This document shows, piece by piece, positions 1 through 8,320 of a stretch of 64,000 nucleotides of DNA. Within the stretch, counting starts at the first letter, position 1. Every line of letters starts with the position of its first letter. The stretch is from DHVE2 group archaeon (GTDB lineage: Archaea > Thermoplasmatota > Thermoplasmata > Thermoplasmatales > Aciduliprofundaceae): positions 59,286-123,285 of the forward strand of contig WAKX01000032.1 of assembly GCA_015523125.1 (NCBI GenBank). Direction: 5' to 3'. Under the pieces are notes generated by a model, which had not been told where the DNA came from, did not search any database, and was given only the letters and a program-made list of their open reading frames with translations. The position numbers and the translations under genes are program-made.

Positions 1-525
1 TAGGCGTTCGGCGAGAACCTCTGAGACCTTCTTCTTCTCGCCCTCGATTTTCCGGGCGAGTCGAATCCAGCCTTTCTCGATTATGTTGGCTATCCAGTAG
101 GCTATTTCTTCATCCAAGAATTTCACATCTTCCACCGGGTCGTATTCCCCTATTCCCACGGGATTGCCCTCCGCGTCGGTGGATCCTGAGACATCGATTA
201 TATGCACCAGCGCGTCCGCATGGCGCAAATCATCCAAGAATTTATTTCCGAGTCCGCGACCCTCGTGGGCCCCTGGCACCAGGCCGGCTACGTCTATCAT
301 CTCCACCGCGATGAATCTCGTTCCTTCGATGCAAATGGACTTTTTAGGGTTGCAAGGTTTACCAATTTCAACGTGAGGACAAGGTTTGCGCACGTAGCCA
401 ACCGCTTTGTTCGCATCTATTGTAGTAAAAGGATAGTTCGCAATTTCAGCCGCCTGCATGGTAGCAGCGGAAAAAAATGTAGATTTGCCCACGTTGGGCT
501 TTCCCACAATTCCTAACTCTACCAT
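1..525 (-). CDS. YchF/Obg-family GTPase or ATPase, 3' part cut by window edge
   Basis: Partial gene read leftward; the 175 N-terminal residues are visible. The start ATG (525-523) is followed by MVELGIVGKPNVGKST, a P-loop of the GKPNVGKS type. The G3 motif DVAGLVPGAHEGRG, typical of the TRAFAC Obg/YchF group, lies near residue 77, and HADALVHIIDVSGSTD comes after it. A Cys-rich insert (KPCPHVEIGKPCNPKKSIC) between switch regions is common in the archaeal members. The family binds purine nucleotides and associates with ribosomes; the exact role in archaea is uncertain. The start codon overlaps the end of the UPF0179 gene by 7 nt, so the two are probably translationally coupled in one operon with egsA. 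The nucleotide-specificity motif and the C-terminal TGS domain lie outside the window. Confidence 0.88.
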   Translation of the reverse strand, partial: MVELGIVGKPNVGKSTFFSAATMQAAEIANYPFTTIDANKAVGYVRKPCPHVEIGKPCNPKKSICIEGTRFIAVEMIDVAGLVPGAHEGRGLGNKFLDDLRHADALVHIIDVSGSTDAEGNPVGIGEYDPVEDVKFLDEEIAYWIANIIEKGWIRLARKIEGEKKKVSEVLAERL

Positions 526-947
526 GTGACAAGCACTTTCTTGAACTCCTTATCTCCGCATTTCATGGTGCCTTCGATTTTTACTATTTTTATCTTCGTA
601 CCATCCCTTAACCCAATAGGGTTGCAGAGCTCCTTTTCCTCGCAGTCCAAGTTGTGGCAATTTATCCTCTTGAACTCCATTACCTCTCCCTCTACAACGG
701 TCTTTGCAGGAATTGCGATTAGCACGGGAATCTCTTCCACTTCCACGGTAACCACTTTTCCCCCTTCGTGTACTTTGCAATCGTGCTCCTTATCCCGAAC
801 TTTGACCACACGGTACCATTTCCCCTCATCCAAGTTAAAGCACACGTTTTTAAGCTTGCAGCCCCTGCACTCCAGCAAAGGCCCAAGGTACTGAAACTCC
901 AAACCTTCCTTCGCAAGCTCTTTTCCCACCAGTGTTATTATTGCCAT
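519..947 (-). CDS. UPF0179 family cysteine-rich protein
   Basis: 142 residues, matching the archaeal UPF0179 family in length and in its opening (MAIITLVGKELAKEG). It has regularly placed cysteines: C-x2-C-x4-C near residue 27 (ECRGCKLKNVC), a Cys in HDCKVHEGG, CHNLDC, and ELCNP later. These suggest a bound metal or Fe-S cluster, which is inferred only. I chose the ATG at 947 rather than the in-frame TTG at 953, because GGAGGTGA (overlapping the egsA stop) lies 6 nt before that ATG. The gene sits between egsA and the YchF-like gene, all on the minus strand with overlaps or gaps of a few bases. No function is established for the family. Confidence 0.85.
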   Translation of the reverse strand: MAIITLVGKELAKEGLEFQYLGPLLECRGCKLKNVCFNLDEGKWYRVVKVRDKEHDCKVHEGGKVVTVEVEEIPVLIAIPAKTVVEGEVMEFKRINCHNLDCEEKELCNPIGLRDGTKIKIVKIEGTMKCGDKEFKKVLVTW

Positions 948-953
948 TTTCAA

Positions 954-2009
954 TCACCTCCCTATTACTCCTGTTATTTTTGCCAGATTTTCTGCCGCTT
1001 CTTCGCTCAGGCCCCTGTCCCCCAATATTGTGTATCTCTTCCTCATCTTGTGCGCATGGGTCAGCGCCCATATTATGTCCTCAGGTTCCACACCCAGCTC
1101 CTTGGCCGTAGTGGGTGCACCTATCATCCTCAATATATCTCTTATCTCCTTCCACTCCCCTCCGTGAAGATAGAGCATCATAATTGTACCAACGCCCACC
1201 ATCTCTCCGTGAAGCGCTTTGCCCGGTGCCCTCTTTTCCAGAGCATGCGCGAATAAATGTTCCGAGCCGCTCGCCGGTCGCGAGGAATTGGCTATGCTCA
1301 TGGCCATTCCAGACACAATTACCGATTTAACTATAATCCAAGCGCTGTCTTCCAGATTGGGCTTGATTGAATCCGCATTGTCTATAATTGATTCCGCTGC
1401 ATACTTTGCAAGTCCGTAGGCAGTGGAGCTGAAATCCTCGTTCTTCAATTTATGTGCTAATTCCCAATCCCTTATGGCTGTGATATTCCCTATCACATCG
1501 GCCGCTCCAGCCGCGAGGTAACGATAGGGTGATTGAATTAATATTCCCGTGTCCGCCACAATCCCCAATGGTTCCTGCGCGTCCATGGACATGGATGTTC
1601 CGTTGTTCTTTATGGATGCTCTCGGGCTCGCTATGCCGTCATGGCTCGCGGTGGTTGGCACGCTTATGAAAGGTACTCCGAGATCATAAGATGCTTTCTT
1701 AGCTAAGTCTATCTTGCTCCCTCCGCCCACACCCACCATGAAATTGAATTTCTTCCCGATTTTCTTGATTTCGCTGAGATTTTTCTTATCCGCAATCCCA
1801 GTCTTCACCACCGACACTTCGTATTTTTTCCTCCTCAAAATTTTTACAACCTGCTCTCCAGCGATTTTGTAAGTGGTGTTTCCAGTGACCACTAACGCCT
1901 TTCCCTTCAACCCGAATCTCAAACACATCTCGCCTAGATTATCAAGAACATCGTGCCCGGCATATATTTCGCGGGGCATCTGCATCCATTTCGCTTTATC
2001 AAACTCCAT
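954..2009 (-). CDS. egsA: sn-glycerol-1-phosphate dehydrogenase
   Basis: 351 residues, normal family length. The enzyme reduces dihydroxyacetone phosphate to sn-glycerol 1-phosphate with NAD(P)H in the cytoplasm and so sets the stereochemistry of archaeal membrane lipids. The Rossmann part carries the GVGGGSKIDLAK dinucleotide motif at about residues 93-104, followed by PTTASHDGIASPRAS. The three metal ligands of this iron-dependent-alcohol-dehydrogenase-like family are visible: Asp in AAGAADVIGN, His in SGSEHLFAHAL and His in ALHGEMVGVG. It is probably first in a three-gene operon with UPF0179 and the YchF-like gene. A TTTTAATAT stretch near 2035-2043 is a reasonable TATA box. It is a strong marker of an archaeal host. 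Confidence 0.96.
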   Translation of the reverse strand: MEFDKAKWMQMPREIYAGHDVLDNLGEMCLRFGLKGKALVVTGNTTYKIAGEQVVKILRRKKYEVSVVKTGIADKKNLSEIKKIGKKFNFMVGVGGGSKIDLAKKASYDLGVPFISVPTTASHDGIASPRASIKNNGTSMSMDAQEPLGIVADTGILIQSPYRYLAAGAADVIGNITAIRDWELAHKLKNEDFSSTAYGLAKYAAESIIDNADSIKPNLEDSAWIIVKSVIVSGMAMSIANSSRPASGSEHLFAHALEKRAPGKALHGEMVGVGTIMMLYLHGGEWKEIRDILRMIGAPTTAKELGVEPEDIIWALTHAHKMRKRYTILGDRGLSEEAAENLAKITGVIGR

Positions 2010-2118
2010 TTGCTCAACCTAAACAAAAACTCCATATTAAAATTTCTCATATTTCCTCTTTTAAAGTTTTCCATCGCGAATTGAAAAGTATTATCTATCG
2101 CCACACATTCCGAAATCA

Positions 2119-3216
2119 ATGAGTAAAATAGAGAGAATTGCGGAGAGAATAATCGCAAAATGGCTGAAAAAGGGAAACATGGCCCGCGCCATGCGGGATA
2201 TCATGCCAAATTCCAATTTGAGCGATGAGGACCGAGAAAAAGTTGTGGAGATAGTGCATCACGTGGTGAGATTCAAAAACCTCTACGATTTCGCCATGGA
2301 CTCGGAAAAAATGGAGAAAAATCCGAGGAACTACGTTCGTGTGTTCTTCCGCAAAAAAACACTCGAAAGATACAGGAAAATTGCGCTCGAGAAAAACATG
2401 GCCCACATTTATCTTTCCGCCTCGGCTGAGGTGGCCAAAATACTGCAACTCTATCCTCATTTTGCCGAGGAGATAAACAAAGAGAAGAGGACGCACATAG
2501 CTGTGAACATACAGAAAATTGAAAGGGGAGAGGCTATGGGAATTCTTCAAAAGGAAGGATACGTGGTGAAGCTTTGCAATCCTGAAACATGCATCGGGGC
2601 AAATTCTTCCGCAAAATATTCATCACTCATTAAAAATGGCCTCGGTATAGTGCAGGACGCCTCCAGCCAGCATTTGTCAAAGTTAGTCGCATCTTTAGGT
2701 TCCGATATCTTAGATTTCTGCGCCGGCAGTGGAGGAAAAAGTTTCACAATTAAATTCTTCAACCCCACGGCGAAGGTGAAAGTGCACGACGCGAACGAAA
2801 ATAAATTGCAATCTCTGTTCAAACGAGCGGAAAAATTAGGGCTTGAGATGGAAAAATTCGATTTCACGGGAGAATTCGATGTGGTTCTTGTGGACGCCCC
2901 TTGCAGCGGACTCGGATCCGCAGGAAGAAATCCAGAGGCAAAATACCAAGAGAATTTGGAAAAATACCCGAAGATACAGATGGAAATTCTAAATGAAGCG
3001 AAAAAATATGTGAAGCCCTCTGGGTTCTTGGTGTACTCTGTATGCACCTTCAACCCCGATGAAACTTATTTGCTGGTGGAAAAATTTCTCGCGGAGAATC
3101 CAGAGTTAGAGGAGATGGAGCTCGCAGATGGGAATTTCATTACGAAGGAGAAGCGCGGATTTTTCATCACCTCCGGCGATATAATTTACGCGGCGATGAT
3201 GAGGAGAAAGGGATAA
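2119..3216 (+). CDS. NOL1/NOP2/Sun-family RNA (cytosine-5) methyltransferase
   Basis: 365 residues. The N-terminal about 120 residues are helical, resembling the NusB-like or RsmB N-domain, and the SAM-dependent methyltransferase domain follows. The SAM motif DFCAGSGGK is near residue 198. Motif IV is DAPCSGLG with Cys262, and motif VI is SVCTFNPDE with Cys309. In this family the motif VI cysteine is the nucleophile attacking C6 of cytosine, and the motif IV cysteine helps release the product. The target, rRNA or tRNA, cannot be told from sequence. It is divergent from egsA; a TATTAT-type box at about 2087-2093 lies some 28 bp before the ATG. Confidence 0.9.
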   Translation: MSKIERIAERIIAKWLKKGNMARAMRDIMPNSNLSDEDREKVVEIVHHVVRFKNLYDFAMDSEKMEKNPRNYVRVFFRKKTLERYRKIALEKNMAHIYLSASAEVAKILQLYPHFAEEINKEKRTHIAVNIQKIERGEAMGILQKEGYVVKLCNPETCIGANSSAKYSSLIKNGLGIVQDASSQHLSKLVASLGSDILDFCAGSGGKSFTIKFFNPTAKVKVHDANENKLQSLFKRAEKLGLEMEKFDFTGEFDVVLVDAPCSGLGSAGRNPEAKYQENLEKYPKIQMEILNEAKKYVKPSGFLVYSVCTFNPDETYLLVEKFLAENPELEEMELADGNFITKEKRGFFITSGDIIYAAMMRRKG

Positions 3217-3246
3217 ACCCTTAAATTCTCCCGCGCATAACCCTCT

Positions 3247-4158
3247 GTGAATCTCTACGATTATTTCTACAATCTTGTGATGCAGATTCCCCCAGGCCGG
3301 GTGAGCACCTACGGCGCATTGGCTAAAGCGCTGGGGGATATAAGAGCGTCTAGGGCGTGCGGCGTCATGTTATCTCAAAATCCTGATCCTCCGCGCATCC
3401 CGTGCCACCGCGTGGTGATGAGCGACGGTTCTCTCGGAGGATTCACTCATCCGGAAGGGGTGAAGAGGAAAATAGAGCTCCTCAAAAAAGAAGGAGTAGA
3501 GGTGAAAAACGGGAAAATCGTAAATTTTACCCATGTTTTCTTCGACGATTTTAAAACCGAATATCCTCTCAAAGCCCTGAGAGAAGAGCAGGAAAAAATG
3601 AGAGAAAGAGTACTCTTAGATGATGACTTCTCCACCGAGATAGTGGGCGGAGTGGACATCTCGTACGAGGGGCGAAATGCTTACGGCGCGCTCGTCGTGA
3701 TGAAAGAGGAGCAAAAAGAAATAATAACGAAAAAAATGCGCATGGATTTTCCTTATATCCCGACATATTTAGCGTTCAGGGAAGCGCCGCTTATCGGGAA
3801 ATTGATAAAAGAATTGAGCGAGGAAATAATTCTATTGATAGATGGCAACGGAATTATTCATCCCAAATTTTTCGGGCTCGCAAGCCATGTTGGTGTAGAA
3901 TACAATTTACCAACGGTGGGCGTAGCTAAGAGCAAACTTTTGGGCGAAGTGAAGGGCGAAAAATTAATGATTAAAGGAAAACAGGTGGGCTGGTTCGTCA
4001 AGAGTGGGAGAAGCAGAGGCATTTACATCTCGCCGGGGCATAAAGTTTCAATGGGGAGCTCGTTGAAAATAGTGAAAAAATACCTGAAATACAAAAACCC
4101 AGAGCCTCTGAGGCTCGCGCACATATACGCGAACAAGCTCAGGAGAGGAGAATTATGA
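3247..4158 (+). CDS. O6-alkylguanine-DNA alkyltransferase / endonuclease V fusion
   Basis: 303 residues with two DNA-repair modules. Residues about 1-85 are the C-terminal alkyltransferase domain with the helix-turn-helix (GRVSTYGALAKALG) and the acceptor cysteine Cys53 in IPCHRVV. The usual N-terminal alkyltransferase domain is absent. Residues about 100-300 are endonuclease V, with metal and catalytic acids Asp137 (GGVDISYEG), Glu179 (PYIPTYLAFRE) and Asp199 (LIDGNG), followed by HPKFFGLASHVGV. It should remove alkyl groups from guanine and nick 3' of deaminated bases such as inosine. A bifunctional protein with this arrangement has been characterised from Ferroplasma acidarmanus (from memory). 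The start is a GTG. The end overlaps the next gene in an ATGA. Confidence 0.93.
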   Translation: MNLYDYFYNLVMQIPPGRVSTYGALAKALGDIRASRACGVMLSQNPDPPRIPCHRVVMSDGSLGGFTHPEGVKRKIELLKKEGVEVKNGKIVNFTHVFFDDFKTEYPLKALREEQEKMRERVLLDDDFSTEIVGGVDISYEGRNAYGALVVMKEEQKEIITKKMRMDFPYIPTYLAFREAPLIGKLIKELSEEIILLIDGNGIIHPKFFGLASHVGVEYNLPTVGVAKSKLLGEVKGEKLMIKGKQVGWFVKSGRSRGIYISPGHKVSMGSSLKIVKKYLKYKNPEPLRLAHIYANKLRRGEL

Positions 4159-4508
4159 GAGAGCTCTCTGCGGGAATGCTCAAGGTTAAAAACTCAAAGT
4201 TCTACGCGCATCTCTATGAAATTAACTCCATTGATGAGATGAGCGAAATCATTAAAGAACACCGCCGAAAATACAAAAAAGCGGTGCACCACTGCTGGGC
4301 CGCAATCTCTGATGGTGAGAAATTCCATGATGATGGCGAAGTGGGGCATCCCGGACGCGTTATTCTGGAGGTATTGAAAAAATACAACATGAGGAATAGG
4401 GCAATTGTAGTTTCAAGAATATTTGGCGGGGTAAAATTGGGAGTGGGTGGAGTTTCACGAGCGTTCAGGGAAGCGGCGGAAGAAGTGGCGAAGCAGCATA
4501 AAAACTGA
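4155..4508 (+). CDS. IMPACT/YigZ (UPF0029) family protein
   Basis: 117 residues, matching the N-terminal UPF0029 domain of YigZ/IMPACT. Visible motifs are AVHHCWAA, FHDDGEVGHPGRVILEVL and VSRIFGGVKLGVGG, followed by an arginine-containing helix. The C-terminal ferredoxin-like domain of bacterial YigZ is missing, so this is a single-domain version. Eukaryotic IMPACT modulates the GCN2 stress pathway; the prokaryotic function is not established. The ATG overlaps the stop of the repair fusion by 4 nt, so the two are probably co-translated. Confidence 0.85.
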   Translation: MRELSAGMLKVKNSKFYAHLYEINSIDEMSEIIKEHRRKYKKAVHHCWAAISDGEKFHDDGEVGHPGRVILEVLKKYNMRNRAIVVSRIFGGVKLGVGGVSRAFREAAEEVAKQHKN

Positions 4509-4530
4509 GATGTATGTTCATTTTATGTTT

Positions 4531-5079
4531 CTATGGAACAAGTACAGCAGCAGCCACTACGGTAGTCCACTCACCTGCTTTTTCCACCACAGCCGTTGAA
4601 GTTATGTTGGAAGTTTTGAGAATCTTATCGTTGAGCTTCCAAACCTCATGCTCCTCGTCCCATTCCAAATGGCTCTGCAAACCCAAAGTGGATGCGAGCA
4701 TCTCCGCCGCAAGATCTTCCGCGTAGTCTCCCGCCGTTTGTGCTGTTTCTCCGAAGCTGTGGTGCTCGCTCAGATATCCGTAACGACTTCTATCTTTTGG
4801 AATTGCGAGTCCAACTGAAGCGGAGATCATTCTATTCAACTCGTTGCTTGAATTTTTAGCCATGACAACGAACACAATTTGCCCGGGCTTGAGGAACTTT
4901 AGTCCTTCCTCTCTCTCAACGATATCCGCGTTCGGAGGAAATATGGAGCTCACCTCAACCAGATTGAACTGCGCTATTCCAGCATCCCTCAACGCACGTT
5001 CGAATGATCCCAACCTGCTTTTATGTCGTCCAACACCCTTGGTGAAAAAAACCTTGGAAGGGATGAGATTGAGCATCAT
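4531..5079 (-). CDS. pdaD: Pyruvoyl-dependent arginine decarboxylase
   Basis: 182 residues. The proenzyme cleaves itself between Ser44 and Ser45 in VEVSSIFPP to make the pyruvoyl cofactor, then decarboxylates arginine to agmatine, the entry step to polyamines in many archaea. The family signature continues with [12 protein letters not shown] and [11 protein letters not shown]. Its ATG overlaps the TGA of bpsA as ATGATG, so translation is coupled; a second in-frame ATG at 5076 is an alternative start. It is the last gene of the speD-bpsA-pdaD operon. It ends tail to tail with the IMPACT-like gene, leaving 22 bp between the stops. Confidence 0.95.
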   Translation of the reverse strand: MMLNLIPSKVFFTKGVGRHKSRLGSFERALRDAGIAQFNLVEVSSIFPPNADIVEREEGLKFLKPGQIVFVVMAKNSSNELNRMISASVGLAIPKDRSRYGYLSEHHSFGETAQTAGDYAEDLAAEMLASTLGLQSHLEWDEEHEVWKLNDKILKTSNITSTAVVEKAGEWTTVVAAAVLVP

Positions 5080-6119
5080 ACCACCTTCATCATCATAGCA
5101 GTTACGATAGACTCATCATCCACATATACCTCTCGATTCAACTCAGCATCTCCGCGAACCGCTGGCTTGGGTTGACCGAGGGCTTCTACTCGAATCAAAG
5201 TGGAGCGGTAGAAATCGGCGTCTATTTTCTCATAGCCGGTGAATTCCTTAACCATGTCTTTTAATTGATAATAATCCTCGGAGATTTCCAGATTTTCATC
5301 CATTGGATAAACGTTAAAATCCCGAAGCATGTCAGTCATGACGAAATTCATATCTAATAGAATTTTCTCGATTTTTGCCCACTTCTGGAGCGATGCTTCG
5401 ATATGCGTCAGGCCGAAGTATCCAGCGCCTTTTTCTTTGAGCGTAGATGCCGCCCTAGATAAGAAGAGAGTTATCCCGGGAATGGTTTCTACGGGGTCAG
5501 TGACGAAAGTATCGTATTTTCCAATATACTCTACACCCATTTCATGGCGCACATCGAATTTATGAGCTTTTATTCTAAGATTTCTCTCCTCTGCAACGGA
5601 GTTTATGAAATTTATCAAACGATCATCAATTTCGAAAACATCGACTTTTTCAGGTAGCCCGGTCAATGCCATGGCAATGCTGAGAAGATCATCATCGCCA
5701 ATTATCGCAACCCTCGCCCCCTCCAGATCCCCCCTCTCGTAGATGAACGCGAGGCGTTGCATCAAATCTTCCGGTCGAATGTATCCCTGGTCAAAATCCG
5801 CCGTCGGTTTTGGCCTGTTAGCGGCGATGTTTTTGAATTCATCCAATATGCCAAATGCATCTACTTTGTACCCCCTCCCCATGCACTTTTCGCATTTCAC
5901 ATCGAAATATTTTATTTTCTCTTTCTCGATTTCCCTTTCACCTTTTTCGGTAAGATAAATCTCGCCATTCCTAATCTCCACTAATCCCTTTCTCTGCATC
6001 AATTTTAACTCGTCTAACACGATGATCGGATTCGCATCCACCTTTTCAATTAACTTCCACGGACTCTTTTCTCTTAGCAGGTACCTCAATATTTGCTTTT
6101 TCGTCCTCAATGCTAACAC
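5076..6119 (-). CDS. bpsA: Branched-chain polyamine synthase (N4-bis(aminopropyl)spermidine synthase)
   Basis: 347 residues. The N-terminal about 70 residues form a winged helix (KKQILRYLL ... [19 protein letters not shown]), and a short linker carries CEKCMGRG. An aminopropyltransferase-like Rossmann domain follows, with [12 protein letters not shown] in the SAM-nucleoside site and the BpsA-type acidic motif TDPVETIPG. BpsA of hyperthermophiles transfers aminopropyl groups from decarboxylated SAM to the N4 of spermidine, giving branched polyamines thought to stabilise nucleic acids at high temperature. Context supports this: speD overlaps upstream and pdaD downstream. Its start lies 74 nt inside speD, a long overlap. 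No later ATG precedes Met42, which lies beyond part of the winged helix. Confidence 0.9.
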   Translation of the reverse strand: MLALRTKKQILRYLLREKSPWKLIEKVDANPIIVLDELKLMQRKGLVEIRNGEIYLTEKGEREIEKEKIKYFDVKCEKCMGRGYKVDAFGILDEFKNIAANRPKPTADFDQGYIRPEDLMQRLAFIYERGDLEGARVAIIGDDDLLSIAMALTGLPEKVDVFEIDDRLINFINSVAEERNLRIKAHKFDVRHEMGVEYIGKYDTFVTDPVETIPGITLFLSRAASTLKEKGAGYFGLTHIEASLQKWAKIEKILLDMNFVMTDMLRDFNVYPMDENLEISEDYYQLKDMVKEFTGYEKIDADFYRSTLIRVEALGQPKPAVRGDAELNREVYVDDESIVTAMMMKVV

Positions 6120-6453
6120 CTCTTTCCATTTTCACCACATCTACCCTCGCTGGCTTCATCTTTTCCACGATGTACTCGTACGCCTTCTCCGCCTGCTCTG
6201 GATCCCCACAGGTATATATATCTAATGTTGCAAGACCGTGCTCTGGCCATGTATGGAAACTCAGATGGGATTCAGCTATCAAAATTATACCACTGGCGCC
6301 CTGGGGCCGGAACTGATAATAATCAGAAGAAATCTTGCTCAACTTAGCATATTTAACTGCTCCCTCAAAAATCTCTTTCATATTCTCTACCCTAGCCAAC
6401 AACGCTGGGTCCACACCATACAGATCCGCGATGATGTGAATCCCGACAGTCAT
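6046..6453 (-). CDS. speD: S-adenosylmethionine decarboxylase proenzyme
   Basis: 135 residues, small prokaryotic class. Autocleavage at Glu61-Ser62 in AESHLSFHTWPE gives the pyruvoyl group on Ser62; His67 and Cys82 (DIYTCGDP) are the matching catalytic residues. The product, decarboxylated SAM, is the aminopropyl donor for SpeE and BpsA. I chose the ATG at 6453 because it is preceded by AAGGTGA, and because the TATA-like box at 6491-6498 predicts transcription starting near 6469, downstream of the upstream ATG at 6486. The tail after about residue 118 ([17 protein letters not shown]) is longer than usual and is the part overlapping bpsA. Confidence 0.94.
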   Translation of the reverse strand: MTVGIHIIADLYGVDPALLARVENMKEIFEGAVKYAKLSKISSDYYQFRPQGASGIILIAESHLSFHTWPEHGLATLDIYTCGDPEQAEKAYEYIVEKMKPARVDVVKMERGVSIEDEKANIEVPAKRKESVEVN

Positions 6454-6490
6454 CTTCATCACCTTCCATTCTTTTTTCACCTCCATAGAA

Positions 6491-6498
6491 TTTTTAAG
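6491..6498 (-). promoter_or_regulatory. TATA-like box of the polyamine operon
   Basis: CTTAAAAA read on the minus strand. A start about 25 bp downstream, near 6469, gives a leader of some 16 nt carrying AAGGTGA before the speD ATG at 6453. It argues against the ATG at 6486. Inferred from spacing only. Confidence 0.5.
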
Positions 6499-6660
6499 GG
6501 CGTGGTGTGTATTGTGATTTCATATTTGAATTTTGCGTATAATGACATACTGCATCTAAAAATAACAGGGTTTCACAAACAACACAAAAACTAAAATATG
6601 GAAAAATCACATATTCTAAGTTTAAAAACATCTAAATAACCCCACAGCATACCTGCCCTA

Positions 6661-7239
6661 ATGGGTATTGAAAATTTTAATGTGCACCTATTCAAAGAGA
6701 TTAATTCCATTGCGGGAAGCAATCCATATTTAGATGTGTTTATGATTTTTTCCGCGCAATACCTCATCTTCATAATCCCAATTTATCTTCTCTACCTCTG
6801 GTTCAAAAAGGATAAAGAGTTCTCGTTATACATATTCATCTCAGTTATCATTACCTTATTGATATCCACGAGCATCGGAGCGCTTTACTATCACCCGCGG
6901 CCATTTAGTATGGGCTTGGGAACACAGCTTATAGGCCATGCATCGGATAGCTCATTTCCCAGCGACCACACTACGGCGATGTTCGCCTTCGCCCTTCCGT
7001 TCCTATTCTTCAAAAGATACAGAGAGGGTATAGTATTTGTGTCCGTTGCATCGCTGGTGGGATTCGCCCGTGTGTTCTGCGGCGTGCATTTCCCCTTGGA
7101 TATAATTGGCGGATTTATAGTTGCCATCTTAACATCTTTTATCCTTTACATATTCAAAAAATCAATCTTTTACTTTATCTCAAAGGCAACAAAAGAATAT
7201 CAAAATATTCTTGCAAAAATTAAAAATTTAAAAAATTAA
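6661..7239 (+). CDS. PAP2-superfamily membrane phosphatase
   Basis: 192 residues with about five or six membrane helices. The three-part acid phosphatase signature is present: YYHPRPF (motif 1), SSFPSDHTT (motif 2) and ARVFCGVHFPLDIIGG (motif 3), giving the Arg, Ser/His and Arg/His/Asp catalytic residues. Family members hydrolyse lipid phosphates or polyprenyl diphosphates. In archaea a role in recycling dolichyl or undecaprenyl-like diphosphate carriers is plausible but not shown here. TCTAAATAA at about 6631-6639 lies 25 bp before the ATG, so the mRNA is probably leaderless. It is divergent from the polyamine operon. The C-terminus is Lys-rich. Confidence 0.85.
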   Translation: MGIENFNVHLFKEINSIAGSNPYLDVFMIFSAQYLIFIIPIYLLYLWFKKDKEFSLYIFISVIITLLISTSIGALYYHPRPFSMGLGTQLIGHASDSSFPSDHTTAMFAFALPFLFFKRYREGIVFVSVASLVGFARVFCGVHFPLDIIGGFIVAILTSFILYIFKKSIFYFISKATKEYQNILAKIKNLKN

Positions 7240-7312
7240 AGAAGTCCCTATGAAAATTAATTTAAAGTGCTCCTTTGGCCCCCAAAATACATCTTTTGTA
7301 ATACCCCACTAT

Positions 7313-8251
7313 TTACTTTTCCCTTTTAAAATTACCGCCCCCGCGATATCTCTTCCTGAATAAATACACGAGGAGAATGTAAGTACCCAAACCGAAGGCA
7401 AACTGGCCCAAAAGTCCATTGAGTTCGAAGATAAAATCCATGAATAGAAGCCAGAAAGAGAGAGAGCCAAGCATTAAGAGGTGCAAATCCCTCGGGCTCA
7501 TTGAATCCATGCTCCAATAAAAATATACTGCAAGCGGAATTCCTATTGATATAGGAACGAAGAAGGGAATAGTCGTGTAGGGAACCATTACGAAGAGGAT
7601 GAAAAGAGAAATGAGATAAATAAGGCCGAAGATGAATGGATGTTTTGCGGGCCAGTTTCTTCTCAAAGGAGGGAAGCGGAAATGACATCCGAGGTATGCG
7701 AATAAAAGTGCCAAGAGGAGAGTGAGAAGCCACGGAATAAACGGAGGGATGTAATGCGTGAGGAAAAAGAGCATTAGAATACCGATGAAAAGGTACACAG
7801 AGATAAGAAAAACTGCAGATTTTTTATTCAGCAATTTTTCCCTCTTCATGTCCGGAAATATGAGTTCGAATACCATGATGGGAACCCAGATGCTCATGAA
7901 CGCGTGGAATATGGTAAGCCACACAGCCCAAACCGCATTTACTCCCATTACTCGCCCGTATGTGCCCAGAACCCCCAGATCAACCCAGTGCGGGTCGAAC
8001 CATGATTTAACGAATATGCCCTCTTCCAAAATCCCGTACGAGAAGCCGAATAGCATTATTCCCCCAGCGGTGGGATTCTTCCGGACCCAGAGCTCGTGAA
8101 ATAGAAGAACTCCGGAGCCGTAGAATCCCCAGAGCGACAGGAAGGTTATTGGGTTTATCGCCTCCAGAGGCGGCGTGGAGCCGCTCAGTATCTCGGCGAA
8201 GAACGGAGAGAGGAGCGAGAGAACGATGGCTGCTAATGTCTTCCGTTTCAC
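7313..8251 (-). CDS. Polytopic membrane protein of unknown function
   Basis: 312 residues, very hydrophobic, with roughly eight to nine membrane helices and short loops. Near residue 75 there is GILEEGIFVKSWFDP, and a further helix carries TIFHAFMSIWVP. The Glu-Glu pair followed later by His in a helix recalls CPBP-type intramembrane proteases, but the full motif set is not convincing, so I leave the function open. The start is a GTG, about 26 bp from a TATA box at 8273-8281 that appears to serve mutS in the other direction too. The C-terminus is basic (FRKRYRGGGNFKREK). It converges on the PAP2 gene. Confidence 0.7.
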   Translation of the reverse strand: MKRKTLAAIVLSLLSPFFAEILSGSTPPLEAINPITFLSLWGFYGSGVLLFHELWVRKNPTAGGIMLFGFSYGILEEGIFVKSWFDPHWVDLGVLGTYGRVMGVNAVWAVWLTIFHAFMSIWVPIMVFELIFPDMKREKLLNKKSAVFLISVYLFIGILMLFFLTHYIPPFIPWLLTLLLALLFAYLGCHFRFPPLRRNWPAKHPFIFGLIYLISLFILFVMVPYTTIPFFVPISIGIPLAVYFYWSMDSMSPRDLHLLMLGSLSFWLLFMDFIFELNGLLGQFAFGLGTYILLVYLFRKRYRGGGNFKREK

Positions 8252-8272
8252 GAGTTAAGATTGATGGCAGGG

Positions 8273-8281
8273 TATTTAAAT
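8273..8281. promoter_or_regulatory. Palindromic TATA box between divergent genes
   Basis: TATTTAAAT reads almost the same on both strands. On the minus strand it lies about 26 bp before the GTG at 8251. On the plus strand it predicts initiation near 8303, about 18 nt before the mutS ATG at 8321. No other good TATA box is seen in the 69 bp between the two genes. Confidence 0.55.
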
Positions 8282-8320
8282 CATATGGGAACTTTGTTGT
8301 GGAAAAAGATATTAAATAGC

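Noticed and set aside
7313..8251. CPBP intramembrane protease
   Set aside because: A Glu-Glu pair and a later His occur in helices, but the spacing and the second motif do not fit well enough to name it.
8261..8320. MutS start 20 codons further upstream (TTG 8261 or ATG 8285)
   Set aside because: Both are upstream of the transcript start predicted from the TATA box at 8273-8281, and MutS homologues begin near TPLMQQY.
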